A DNA stretch of 31,813 bases from DASZMJ01 sp035551935 (GTDB lineage: Bacteria > Planctomycetota > Planctomycetia > Isosphaerales > Isosphaeraceae), in NCBI GenBank assembly GCA_035551935.1, contig DASZMJ010000397.1, positions 1 to 31,813 of the forward strand. The letters run 5' to 3'. This document shows, one piece after another, positions 7,422 through 14,874 of the stretch. The position numbers were made by a program, and so were the translations under genes. How positions within the stretch are numbered: the stretch's first letter is position 1; the number at the start of each line of letters is the position of its first letter. The notes beneath the pieces are model-generated. The model was not told where the DNA came from. It made no database searches and saw only the letters and a list, made by a program, of their open reading frames with translations.

Positions 7422-8147
7422 ATGACTCGTTCCGGTCGAATCATCCCGATCGTCCTGGCGGTCGGCCTCGCGTTGCTGATCGTCGTGCCGGCCCGGGGAC
7501 AGGCACCGAACCTGGCGCGGCTGCGGGATTCGTTGATGAAGCTGGACACGAATCAAGATACCGTGATCGAGGAGAGCGAGGTCCCCGAGGACGGCCGGGC
7601 CGCGTTCCGGACCCTCCTGAAGCACGGCGATGCCAACAAGGACGGCAAGCTCCAGGTCCAGGAGCTGCGGGCCCTTGGCGAGCGGGTGCGCAGGTTCGCC
7701 GGAGTCGGCCTGAAGCAGCGATTCCCGGCGATGGACAAGGACGGCGACGGCAAGCTCAGCCGCGCCGAGTTCCAGGGGCCCGCGCCCCTCTTCGACCGCC
7801 TGGATGCCGACAAGGACGGCTTCGTCACCCGCGAGGAGGTCGCCAAGGGCCTCCCCGGCCCCGCCAATCCGGCCGGCCCACCCCCCCGACCTGCCCCGGG
7901 GACGCTCGGCCCGCGCTTCAAGGCGATGGACAAGGACGGCGACGGCAAGGTCAGCCGTGACGAGTTCACCGGCCGGCCCGCGATGTTCCAACGCCTCGAC
8001 GCCGACAAGGACGGCTTCGTCACCGCCGAGGAGCTCCGCGCCTTCGCCCGCGGCAATGCCGCCGCCAGGGGCGAGGACGGGGCCGCGAAGAAGGAACCCA
8101 AGGACACGCCGGCCAGTCGACCGGCCGAGCCAACATCAAAGCCCTGA
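7422..8147 (+). CDS. Secreted EF-hand repeat protein
   Basis: This 241-residue protein has an N-terminal signal peptide (about 1-27, ending VPARGQA), so it is exported. Six EF-hand-type calcium loops follow: DTNQDTVIEESE (42-53), DANKDGKLQVQE (70-81), DKDGDGKLSRAE (105-116), DADKDGFVTREE (128-139), DKDGDGKVSRDE (170-181) and DADKDGFVTAEE (193-204). Loops 3-4 and 5-6 are near-copies separated by a Gly/Pro-rich linker (144-164), which indicates internal duplication. The tail is Lys/Pro-rich and disordered. Calcium binding is a family inference, and the first loop lacks the usual glycine at position 6. GAGGAGGG precedes the ATG. Secreted EF-hand proteins are common in planctomycetes, but their roles are mostly unknown. 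Confidence 0.93.
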   Translation: MTRSGRIIPIVLAVGLALLIVVPARGQAPNLARLRDSLMKLDTNQDTVIEESEVPEDGRAAFRTLLKHGDANKDGKLQVQELRALGERVRRFAGVGLKQRFPAMDKDGDGKLSRAEFQGPAPLFDRLDADKDGFVTREEVAKGLPGPANPAGPPPRPAPGTLGPRFKAMDKDGDGKVSRDEFTGRPAMFQRLDADKDGFVTAEELRAFARGNAAARGEDGAAKKEPKDTPASRPAEPTSKP

Positions 8148-8175
8148 TCGCCCGGCCGGGCGCGCGATCGTGTCG

Positions 8176-8181
8176 TATGCT
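8176..8181 (+). promoter_or_regulatory. Possible -10 element (TATGCT)
   Basis: TATGCT lies 47 bases before the start of the zinc-ribbon gene and matches four of six -10 positions. No clear -35. Confidence 0.2.
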
Positions 8182-8222
8182 TGGGGCAGATCGACCTCCG
8201 CGCCTTTCCTCGGCGATCACCC

Positions 8223-8444
8223 ATGTCCATCACCTTCCATTGCGCCTGCGGGGCACGCCTCCGCGCCGAGTCGCGGCATGCCGGCCGTTACAGCAAGTGC
8301 CCGACCTGCATGTCGCGCCTGTTCGTCCCCAAGCCCGACGTCCTCGAGGTCCTCAACCCCCGACTCCGCCGCGGCCAGCCGTCGGCGGCCTCCGCACACC
8401 ACCTGCGGGGCCACCCCGAGAAGTCGACGCCACACCACTCGTGA
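8223..8444 (+). CDS. Small zinc-ribbon protein (73 aa)
   Basis: The first 35 residues read MSITFHCACGARLRAESRHAGRYSKCPTCMSRLFVP. This gives two CxC/CxxC knuckles (C7, C9 and C26, C29) in the pattern of the small planctomycete zinc ribbons that often begin 'ITFxCxCG...AGKxxxCPxC'. A single zinc ion is the likely ligand. The rest is basic and histidine-rich (HHLRGHPEKSTPHHS) without a recognised domain. I chose the ATG at 8223 because the homologous start MSITF is typical; a frame from 8181 adds 14 residues with no support. Such ribbons are usually the N-terminal part of larger membrane proteins, so this stand-alone form may be a fragment or a small regulator. Confidence 0.65.
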   Translation: MSITFHCACGARLRAESRHAGRYSKCPTCMSRLFVPKPDVLEVLNPRLRRGQPSAASAHHLRGHPEKSTPHHS

Positions 8445-8500
8445 AACCGAAACGGATCGCAGCCGGCCGCGTGCGCCTGTTCGGCCCCGAGGCCCGGCGA

Positions 8501-8506
8501 TAAGAT
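8501..8506 (+). promoter_or_regulatory. Possible -10 element (TAAGAT)
   Basis: TAAGAT lies 51 bases before the TTG at 8552 and is preceded by GCGA. It matches four of six positions. No clear -35. Confidence 0.2.
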
Positions 8507-8551
8507 CCGGAGGGCGTCGACGCCTCCCCTCCGACCCGCCGGGCCACGACC

Positions 8552-10507
8552 TTGGGCGCTCCGAGCGATGAGACCCGATCGAAGGGCCCCGGGCGCGGCC
8601 ACGAGATCGGTTGGATGCTCGGGATCGGCCTGATCGGCCTGGCGCTCCGGGTCGTCGCGGCGTGGCAGTTCGGCGGGCACCCGCTCGGCCGGATGGCCTG
8701 GATCGACGAGGAGGCGTACTGGGAGCGCGGGCGCGAGATCCTCGGCGGGCGCTGGCTGCCCGATCGGCCGTTCTACCAGGACCCGCTCTACCCCTACCTG
8801 CTCGCCGCGATCATGGCGGCGGTCGGGACCGGCCTGCCCGCCCTGCGGCTGGCGCTGGCGACGCTCGGGTCGATCACGCCCTTGCTCATTCTCCGGGCCG
8901 GTCGGCGGGGGCTGGGCAAGGCCGAGGGGGTCGTCGCGGCGACCCTCGCGGCGTTGTACGGGCCGTTCGTCTTCACCGACATGCTCCTCGAGAAAGAAGG
9001 GCTCGGCGCCCTGGTCGCGGCCCTGGCGCTCGCGCTCACGGCCGATGTCGCCGCCCGGCCGCGCGCGGCGTGGCCGGCGGTGCTGGCGGGGCTGTCGTGG
9101 GGGGCGCTGGCGCTGTTGAGATCGAATGCGCTGCTGGTCGGCCCGCTGGGGGTGATCTGGTGCCTCGCGATCGGGAGCCGGCGGCCGGCGTTGGGATTCG
9201 CCGCGGGATTCGCGCTGGCGCTCGCGCCGGTCGTGGCGATCAATGCCCATCTCTCCAAGCCTCCCGAGCTGATCGTGACGACGTGGCAGGCCGGGGCGAA
9301 CTTCTACATCGGCAACGGGCCGGAGGCGACGGGACTCATCAACGCGCCCGAGTTCGTCGTCGCCCACCCATTCCGCGAGGCCGACGACTACGCCGCCGAG
9401 GCCGAGCGCCGCGCCGGCCGGCACCTCAGCTACGGCGAGGTCTCGCGCTTCTGGATGGTCGAGGGCCTGAAGCGCTGGCGCGACGCGCCGGGAGCGTCAA
9501 TGCGATTGCTCGGGAAGAAGTTCGTCCTGCTCCTCAATGACTTCGAGATCGGCGACAACCACAACATCGACCTGACCCGCCTCGTCGCGGCGCCGGCGAT
9601 CGACCTGGCCTCGGTCCGATTCGGCTGGCTGCTCCCGCTGGCCGCGATCGGCCTGGCGCGGCCGAAGGCGCGGCGGTCGGCGTTCTGGTGGTTCCTGGTC
9701 CTCTCGACCGCGGCGGGGCTCGCCTCGACCGCGGCCTTCTTCGTCGTCGGGCGGTATCGCATCCCCTGGGTCCCGGGCCTGGCGTTGCTCGCGGCGGGAG
9801 GGATCGCGGACCTGGCGTGGCTCGTCCGCGAGCGGCGCCGGCGCGGGCTCGTCGCGCGTGTCCTCCTGCTCGGCCTCCCCGCCGCGGTGCTGGCCTGGAG
9901 GCCGACGCCGATCCCGGCGGAGGAGCGCTGGGCGTTCGCGGAGCGCCGGCTCGTGGTGGCCTCGTTGCAGGCCGGCGACCTCGACGCCGCCATCGACGCC
10001 CTCGACGACGGCCGCGCGTTGGGCCCGGAGCCGATGCGACGATTCAATGAAATGCTCGCCGGCAGCCAGGAGGCGGCCGAGCTCGCCGAGTCGATCCGAT
10101 CCCGCCTGGCCCTCCGCGAGCGCTTCGGGGGCACGCCTCCCCTGCTCCGCGCCCGCTGGCTCCGCGTCCTCCCCTCGGCCCGCGCCGAGGCCCGCCGCCT
10201 GCTCGACGACGCCCTCGCGGCCGATCCACTCGATCCCCGCGCCCGCACCGAGCTCGGCGCCTGGTGGCTCGGGTCGTCCGACCCCTCCGCCCGCGACCAC
10301 GCCGCCGCCGAGCTCCGCCGCGCCGCCGCGACCGACCCCGCCGCCGCGATCCTCCTGGCCCTGCTCTTCAGGGATCGCTCGATCCTCGACGCACCGGGCC
10401 TGGGCAGGCCGGTCGCGAAGGGGGTGAGGATGAGGGTGGCGAGGGCGATCGTGAGGGAAGAGGGGTTCACCACGAAGGCACAAAGGGCACAAAGGAAAAA
10501 CCATTAA
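8552..10507 (+). CDS. Polytopic membrane protein, ArnT/PMT-like glycosyltransferase
   Basis: This 651-residue protein starts at TTG 8552 or, less likely, ATG 8615. The first transmembrane helix (about 20-36) is followed by an acidic luminal loop, RMAWIDEEAYWERGREILGG. The pattern of a helix and then a loop with acidic residues and 'FYQDPLYPYLLA' is typical of GT-C fold dolichol/undecaprenyl-phosphate mannosyl- or arabinosyltransferases. About ten helices follow, up to residue 450. The C-terminal part (about 470-630) is soluble, Ala/Arg-rich and TPR-like (ARRLLDDALAADPLDPRARTELGAWWL). The last 13 residues (FTTKAQRAQRKNH) are encoded by the palindromic repeat that begins at 10455, so the original C-terminus was probably different. 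Donor and acceptor are unknown; envelope glycosylation is inferred. Confidence 0.85.
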   Translation: MGAPSDETRSKGPGRGHEIGWMLGIGLIGLALRVVAAWQFGGHPLGRMAWIDEEAYWERGREILGGRWLPDRPFYQDPLYPYLLAAIMAAVGTGLPALRLALATLGSITPLLILRAGRRGLGKAEGVVAATLAALYGPFVFTDMLLEKEGLGALVAALALALTADVAARPRAAWPAVLAGLSWGALALLRSNALLVGPLGVIWCLAIGSRRPALGFAAGFALALAPVVAINAHLSKPPELIVTTWQAGANFYIGNGPEATGLINAPEFVVAHPFREADDYAAEAERRAGRHLSYGEVSRFWMVEGLKRWRDAPGASMRLLGKKFVLLLNDFEIGDNHNIDLTRLVAAPAIDLASVRFGWLLPLAAIGLARPKARRSAFWWFLVLSTAAGLASTAAFFVVGRYRIPWVPGLALLAAGGIADLAWLVRERRRRGLVARVLLLGLPAAVLAWRPTPIPAEERWAFAERRLVVASLQAGDLDAAIDALDDGRALGPEPMRRFNEMLAGSQEAAELAESIRSRLALRERFGGTPPLLRARWLRVLPSARAEARRLLDDALAADPLDPRARTELGAWWLGSSDPSARDHAAAELRRAAATDPAAAILLALLFRDRSILDAPGLGRPVAKGVRMRVARAIVREEGFTTKAQRAQRKNH

Positions 10508-10570
10508 AAATAGACAATTCATTATTCTTCCTTTGTGCCCTTTATGCCTTCGTGGTGAACCCCTCTTCCC
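10455..10570. repeat. Large palindromic dispersed-type repeat
   Basis: Arms 10455-10497 and 10528-10570 are complementary over 43 bases with one mismatch (C at 10481 against T at 10544). They enclose a 30-base AT-rich loop. The core, ttcaccacgaaggcacaaag, is a sequence I recognise as recurring in intergenic DNA of many environmental bacteria, where it yields spurious 'TTKAQRAQRK' peptides. The left arm encodes the end of the upstream membrane protein. The right arm precedes the cytochrome promoter. No transposase is nearby, so it is a non-autonomous element. It would also form a very stable RNA hairpin. Confidence 0.85.
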
Positions 10571-10580
10571 CCCGCCCTGC

Positions 10581-10610
10581 TCGACAGCCCCGGCTCCTCG
10601 GCCTCATAAT
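10581..10610 (+). promoter_or_regulatory. Probable sigma-70-type promoter for the cytochrome gene
   Basis: TCGACA (10581-10586) and CATAAT (10605-10610) each match five of six consensus positions and are 18 bases apart. The expected transcript start near 10617 lies 30 bases before the TTG start codon at 10647. Confidence 0.45.
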
Positions 10611-10646
10611 GGTGGGGATACGGGCGGTGGGCGCGGGGGTGGTTCG

Positions 10647-11903
10647 TTGAAAGCAACCGGGGACGAGACGCGAGCGAGGAGGGCCGCGCGAGACCTGGCC
10701 GTCGTCGGGGTCGCGGCCGTCGGCCTGATCGGCGGGCTGCTCTGGTGGTCGACGCGGTCGACGCCGCCGCGATCGGGCCAGGCCGCGCCGGCCGATCCGA
10801 CGCTTTCGCTCTACGTCGGTGCCGCGTCGTGCCGGGAGTGCCATCCGGGCGAGGCGGCGACGTTCGCGAGGCACGGCCACAACAGGACGTTCCGCCCCGC
10901 CGCGCGGCGCACGGAGCTGGCCCGCTGGATGGATGGCCAGACCATCGCCGACCCCGAGAAGCCGGGCGTCACCTGGTCGTACTCATCCCGGGACGGCGAG
11001 CTGGCCGCCGATCGGGCCGAATCGGGGAAGAAGGAGCACGAGCGGTTCGTCATCGAGCTGGCGTTCGGCTCGGGCTACCACGCGACGTCGTTCCTGACGC
11101 TCACCGACCGCGACCCGCACCGTCCTCGCGCGCTCGAGCACCGGATGACCTACTACGCCCACCCCAAACGGCTCGACCTGACGCCCGGCCACACCGTCGC
11201 CGAGTCGCCGGGGCCGGAGGTCACGCCGGTCGGTCGGGTCGTCGGCGTCACCGATACCTTGAAATGCTTCCGATGCCACTGCACCCTGACCTCGCGGCGC
11301 GACCGCGACCGGCTCGACCTCGACGACCTCATGCCCAACGTCAGTTGCGAGCGCTGCCACGGCCCCGGCCGGCGTCACATCGAGGCCGCCCGTCGCGACG
11401 CCCCGGACGAGGAGCTGGTCATGCCCCTCGGCCCCGGGCGGACCACCGCCGACGAGCAATTGCGCCGCTGCGGCGCGTGTCACCGCCACCCCGCCACCGA
11501 GCCGGCCGACACGATCCGCCCGGACAACATCGAGATCATCCGGTTCCAGCCCGTCGGCCTGATGCAGTCGAAGTGCTACAACCGGGCCGGCGGGCGTCTC
11601 TCGTGCACGACCTGCCACGACCCCCACGCCCGCCCCGAGTCGGAGGCGTCGTTCTACGAGGGCAAGTGCCTGGAGTGCCACGCCGGCGGGTCGTCGGCCT
11701 CGCCGCGCTGCCCCGTCGCGCCGAAGTCGGGCTGCATCGACTGCCACATGCGACGGCGCGAGACCGGGCAGCACGTCCTCTACACCGACCACTGGATCCG
11801 CATCCCCGACCGCGACGACGCCCGGGCTCACGCCGCGTCCGCCCGCGCCGACGGCTCCGGGAGGGACTCGCCCGACTCGAACGGGAGGATCTCCTCGCGG
11901 TAG
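10647..11903 (+). CDS. Membrane-anchored heptahaem cytochrome c
   Basis: This 418-residue protein begins at TTG 10647 (GGGGGTGG upstream). A single N-terminal helix (DLAVVGVAAVGLIGGLLWW) anchors it or serves as an export signal. Seven CxxCH haem c sites follow: CRECH, CFRCH, CERCH, CGACH, CTTCH, CLECH and CIDCH, in an arrangement like the cytochrome c554/doubled-CXXCH family. The protein should face the periplasm or paryphoplasm and carry out electron transfer; a partner is not evident. The TPR repeats often fused to this family in planctomycetes are absent. The last 25 codons (11828-11903) overlap the 3' end of csrA on the other strand. An upstream extension to 10533 would run into the palindromic repeat and is rejected. 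Confidence 0.88.
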   Translation: MKATGDETRARRAARDLAVVGVAAVGLIGGLLWWSTRSTPPRSGQAAPADPTLSLYVGAASCRECHPGEAATFARHGHNRTFRPAARRTELARWMDGQTIADPEKPGVTWSYSSRDGELAADRAESGKKEHERFVIELAFGSGYHATSFLTLTDRDPHRPRALEHRMTYYAHPKRLDLTPGHTVAESPGPEVTPVGRVVGVTDTLKCFRCHCTLTSRRDRDRLDLDDLMPNVSCERCHGPGRRHIEAARRDAPDEELVMPLGPGRTTADEQLRRCGACHRHPATEPADTIRPDNIEIIRFQPVGLMQSKCYNRAGGRLSCTTCHDPHARPESEASFYEGKCLECHAGGSSASPRCPVAPKSGCIDCHMRRRETGQHVLYTDHWIRIPDRDDARAHAASARADGSGRDSPDSNGRISSR

Positions 11904-12028
11904 ACCTGCACGTCGTCGGGCGCCTCGATGCCGATCCGGACCGAGTGCCGGTCGATCTTCACGATCGTGATCCGCACCTCGGGGCCGACCTGGAACCGCT
12001 GACCGAGCTTCCTGCTCAGGACCAACAT
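11828..12028 (-). CDS. csrA: Carbon storage regulator CsrA
   Basis: This 66-residue RNA-binding regulator matches CsrA/RsmA along its conserved part: MLVLSRKLGQRFQVG, VRITIVKIDRHSVRIGIEAPDDVQVYREEI. CsrA dimers bind GGA motifs in mRNA leaders and control translation. The usual RNA-contacting residues, an N-terminal LVLSRK strand and the VYREEI strand, are intact; the arginine of the latter corresponds to R44 of E. coli. The tail (LPFESGESLPEPSARADAA) is variable in the family. The start is fixed by AAGGAGG (12037-12043 on the plus strand), 8 bases before the ATG. A sigma-54-like promoter lies about 70 bases upstream. The 3' end overlaps the cytochrome gene by 76 bases. Confidence 0.93.
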   Translation of the reverse strand: MLVLSRKLGQRFQVGPEVRITIVKIDRHSVRIGIEAPDDVQVYREEILPFESGESLPEPSARADAA

Positions 12029-12097
12029 GGCATGCTCCTCCTTGAGTTTGGACCGCGTGCGTCGGCAATCCTCTTCGCCGACTTGAACCAATCCCAA

Positions 12098-12113
12098 AGC
12101 ACCCGGCGTGCCA
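12098..12113 (-). promoter_or_regulatory. Sigma-54-like promoter for csrA
   Basis: Read on the minus strand, the site is TGGCACGccggGTGCT. It matches the -24/-12 consensus TGGCACG-N4-TTGCW at all but one position, with exactly ten bases between the GG and GC pairs. The predicted transcript start near 12088 leaves a 60-base leader that contains the AAGGAGG ribosome binding site. This is a sequence match only; no enhancer-binding site is identified. Confidence 0.42.
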
Positions 12114-12259
12114 AGCGCCTGACCCAGCGTCGCGAAACCGGACGGGCTCGCCCGAAACCTCGGGGGCATCGTCGTTTCGACGTCGGAACCGAGCGCGTGG
12201 CCGCGACCGCGGCGCACCAGAAACCTGACGCGATCCCGGTCGTTTTGTAATTCTTACCG

Positions 12260-12282
12260 TGTCCGATGACCGAAGTCGGACA
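12260..12282. promoter_or_regulatory. Inverted repeat upstream of the YfhO-like gene
   Basis: TGTCCGA (12260-12266) and TCGGACA (12276-12282) are perfect 7-bp arms around nine bases. They lie 52 bases before the ATG at 12334 in the region divergent from csrA. A repressor site or a leader hairpin is possible. Confidence 0.3.
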
Positions 12283-12333
12283 AGCCGGGACGATCGAGCC
12301 GATTCTCGGGGCAAACCCACCACGTTTTGGTCC

Positions 12334-14874
12334 ATGATCCCATTTCATTCGAGGCGAAGGACGAGGCCGCTCCCCGAGTTGTGGCCGCTCTGCGCGCTCG
12401 TGGGGGGTGTCCTTGCGTGGCTCTGGCCGATCGGCGTCGGGGGGAAGATGCCGGTCGGGGGGGACGTGACGCAGTTCCAGATCGGCCTGATGGCGGTGAT
12501 GGGCCGGGCACTGAGGTCGGGCAGGCTACCGCTCTGGAATGACCTCTGGGGGTATGGGTTCCCGGGGGTGGGCGAGAGCCAGATGGGGGCCTTCTACCCG
12601 CCGCATGTGCTTCTCTACCGTATGTTTCCGGTCGAACTGGCTTATACGGTGAGCCTGGTCGCGCACACGATCTGGGGCGCGCTCGGGGCGTACTGGCTGG
12701 CGAGGAAGGTGGGGGCGTCGCCGTGGGGGGCGTCGCTGGGGGCCTGGGCGTGGTCGGGCTCGGGGTTCTTCCTGATCCACCTGGCGCATCAGTGGGGGTA
12801 TACGACCGCCTGCTGGATGCCCTGGGCCTGGGGGCTCGGCTGGGCGACGTTGCGGGGCGAGCGCCGCGGGCGGTCGGCCTGGCTGCTGGCAGCGGTGCTG
12901 GCGTTGCAGACCTTGCCGGGTCACTTCCAGATCGCCTTCCAGACGCAGGTCGGGCTCGTCGTGCTCGGGATCTGTCACGGCTTCGAGGGGCGGGCGGACC
13001 GTCGGCGCGGCCTGCTGGCCTTGCTGGCGGCGTTGGCGGCGGTCCTGCCGCTCGCGGCGATGCAACTGTGGCCGACGGCGCGGCTGGCACGGCTGGCGGA
13101 GGATCAGCGTGACTTCGAGTACCTGTCGGGCTTCGCCGCGACGCCGTTCCACCTGATCGGCTACGTCGCGCCGGGGCTCTTCCACCGTTCGCAGCTCTGG
13201 CGGCCCGTGGCGTGGGACCCGTTCCACACGTCGCCCGAGGAGTACCTGGCGTATCTCGGGCTCGTGCCGATCTTCCTGGCCGTCGTGGCGATCCTGCACG
13301 GCCGCCGCCGCGACCCGGCGACGCGGGCGTTGACGGCCCTGGCGGTGGTCGCGACGCTGCTCAGCCTCGGGCCGTACCTGCCCGGCTTCGCGTGGCTGAT
13401 CCGCTTGCCGGGCTTCAGTTTCTTCCGGAGCCCGGCGCGGTGGTCGGTGGCCTCGGGCCTGGCGCTGGCGATGCTGGCGGCGAAGGGGCTCGACGCGATC
13501 GCGATCCGGCCGCGGCCGGGCCGGGCCCTGGCGCGGTTCGTGGGCCTGGCGATCGGGGTGATCCTGGCGGTGCTCGGCCTGTTCGAGCTGGCCCTCGCCA
13601 GCACCGACGGGGCCGGCATGCCCGCTGTTGCGAGGGCATTCGAGTCGGCGCGGAGACTCTCCCCCTGGCCCGACGACCTGCCGTTCCGCGCCATCATGGA
13701 GGAGGCCCGCCGCGCGCGGCCGATCCGCGGGCCGGGGCGCGACCTGCTCGACGACCGTATCGAGATGGCGCAGGCGCGCGAGCAACTCGGGCCGATCCCG
13801 ACGGCGGGTATCCGGCTCCACGAACAGAGATTTTTCATTTATGCTCATGAGTTAAGTGACACCACCTTGATCCTGGTGGGCTTGCTGGCGCTCGCCTCGG
13901 TCGCGCGGCGGGGCAAGGCGTTCAGGACGGGCCTGATCGTCGCGACGGCGCTCGACCTGGGCCTCCTCGGCCGGCATCGCCTGATCGACTCGGGGCCGAT
14001 CGCACCGCTGGCCGAACAGAGCGTAGTCTTGGGGCGCCTGGCGAACGCCCCGAGGGGGACGCGTGTCGTGGCGCCAATCGGCAACCTGCCGATGGTCGCG
14101 GGGGCGGCGCCGATCGAGTACTTCCGCACGCTCGACCTGCCGGTCCTGCGCGAGCTGACCAAGCGGGCCGAGCAGCCGCCGGTCGAGCCGAGGCTCGCGT
14201 ACGGAGTGCCGCAGGCGTTGCGCGCGGCGGGGGCCGACGTCCAGATCGCCCGCACGACCGGCCGCGAGTACCACAAGGTGCGGGGTGTCGAGGTCGTCGA
14301 CGACCCCGCCCTCGCCGGCTGGATGTGGGGCTCGGCGTGGGTCGCGACCCGGCCGGACCTCGCCCGATTCGTCCTCTGGCGGCCGGGGCTGCCGACCTCG
14401 CGCGCCTGGCTCCTGCCCCCCGGCGACCTGCCGAGAACGGAGAGCGAGACCGTCGCCGTCGAGCGGATCCGCCGATCGAGCCCCCTGCCCTGCACGACGA
14501 TCGATCCGGAGAATCTCGAGGTGACGGTCGTTGCCGATCGGCCGTGCTGGGTCCTCGTCACGCAGCTCGACGACGGCGATTGGCGGGCCGAGTGGCGCGG
14601 CGAAGGGCGCTCGAGCCCGGCCCCCATCGAGACGGTCTTCGGCGGCTGGCAAGCGGTCCGGCTGCCCGAACCGGGCCACTGGACGCTGCGTCTGTCGTAC
14701 CGAGGGCGGGCGGTCTGGCAGGGGTTGGCGGTCTCGGCGCTGGCGTGGGCGTGCTGGGTCGTGTTCGGAGTGGTGCTCTGGCGTCGACGGCTCGGTGACG
14801 AAGAGCATGCAAAGGAAACCCTCACCCCGGCCCTCTCCCGGGAGGAGAGGGGGGAAGAGGAGGAGGCGCGATGA
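12334..14874 (+). CDS. Large polytopic membrane protein, YfhO-like
   Basis: This 846-residue protein resembles the bacterial YfhO membrane family (GT-C type, linked to glycosylation of lipids or teichoic acids in Gram-positives). The first helix (LWPLCALVGGVLAWLWPIGV) is followed by the loop GGDVTQFQIGLMAVMGRALRSGRLPLWNDLWGYGFPG, where 'GD...P.WN...GYG.P' is characteristic. About a dozen helices extend to residue 560. A soluble beta-rich luminal domain follows, then one final helix. I prefer ATG 12334 over GTG 12259, because the 25 extra codons have much lower GC at third positions and contain a perfect inverted repeat. The last codons (LTPALSREERGEEEEAR) come from a REP-like repeat, and the stop overlaps the argC start (ATGA). 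Confidence 0.85.
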   Translation: MIPFHSRRRTRPLPELWPLCALVGGVLAWLWPIGVGGKMPVGGDVTQFQIGLMAVMGRALRSGRLPLWNDLWGYGFPGVGESQMGAFYPPHVLLYRMFPVELAYTVSLVAHTIWGALGAYWLARKVGASPWGASLGAWAWSGSGFFLIHLAHQWGYTTACWMPWAWGLGWATLRGERRGRSAWLLAAVLALQTLPGHFQIAFQTQVGLVVLGICHGFEGRADRRRGLLALLAALAAVLPLAAMQLWPTARLARLAEDQRDFEYLSGFAATPFHLIGYVAPGLFHRSQLWRPVAWDPFHTSPEEYLAYLGLVPIFLAVVAILHGRRRDPATRALTALAVVATLLSLGPYLPGFAWLIRLPGFSFFRSPARWSVASGLALAMLAAKGLDAIAIRPRPGRALARFVGLAIGVILAVLGLFELALASTDGAGMPAVARAFESARRLSPWPDDLPFRAIMEEARRARPIRGPGRDLLDDRIEMAQAREQLGPIPTAGIRLHEQRFFIYAHELSDTTLILVGLLALASVARRGKAFRTGLIVATALDLGLLGRHRLIDSGPIAPLAEQSVVLGRLANAPRGTRVVAPIGNLPMVAGAAPIEYFRTLDLPVLRELTKRAEQPPVEPRLAYGVPQALRAAGADVQIARTTGREYHKVRGVEVVDDPALAGWMWGSAWVATRPDLARFVLWRPGLPTSRAWLLPPGDLPRTESETVAVERIRRSSPLPCTTIDPENLEVTVVADRPCWVLVTQLDDGDWRAEWRGEGRSSPAPIETVFGGWQAVRLPEPGHWTLRLSYRGRAVWQGLAVSALAWACWVVFGVVLWRRRLGDEEHAKETLTPALSREERGEEEEAR
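14821..14866. repeat. REP-like palindrome at the YfhO/argC junction
   Basis: The sequence from ctcaccccgg onward contains CCCTCTCC (14831-14838) and GGAGAGGG (14844-14851), a perfect 8-bp stem with a five-base loop. It is followed by a purine-rich run. The type (ctcacccc...ctctcccgggagagagggg) recurs in many GC-rich genomes and gives spurious 'LTPALSREERGE' peptides. Here it encodes the C-terminus of the membrane protein, and its purine-rich flank supplies AGGAGG (14861-14866), four bases before the argC ATG. Confidence 0.65.

Noticed and set aside
10533..10646. Upstream extension of the cytochrome gene
   Set aside because: It runs into the palindromic repeat and the predicted promoter. The TTG at 10647 has a purine-rich site and is followed by the signal anchor.
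12259..12333. GTG start giving 25 more residues to the YfhO-like protein
   Set aside because: The codons have low third-position GC compared with the rest of the gene and contain a perfect inverted repeat, which suits a control region better.
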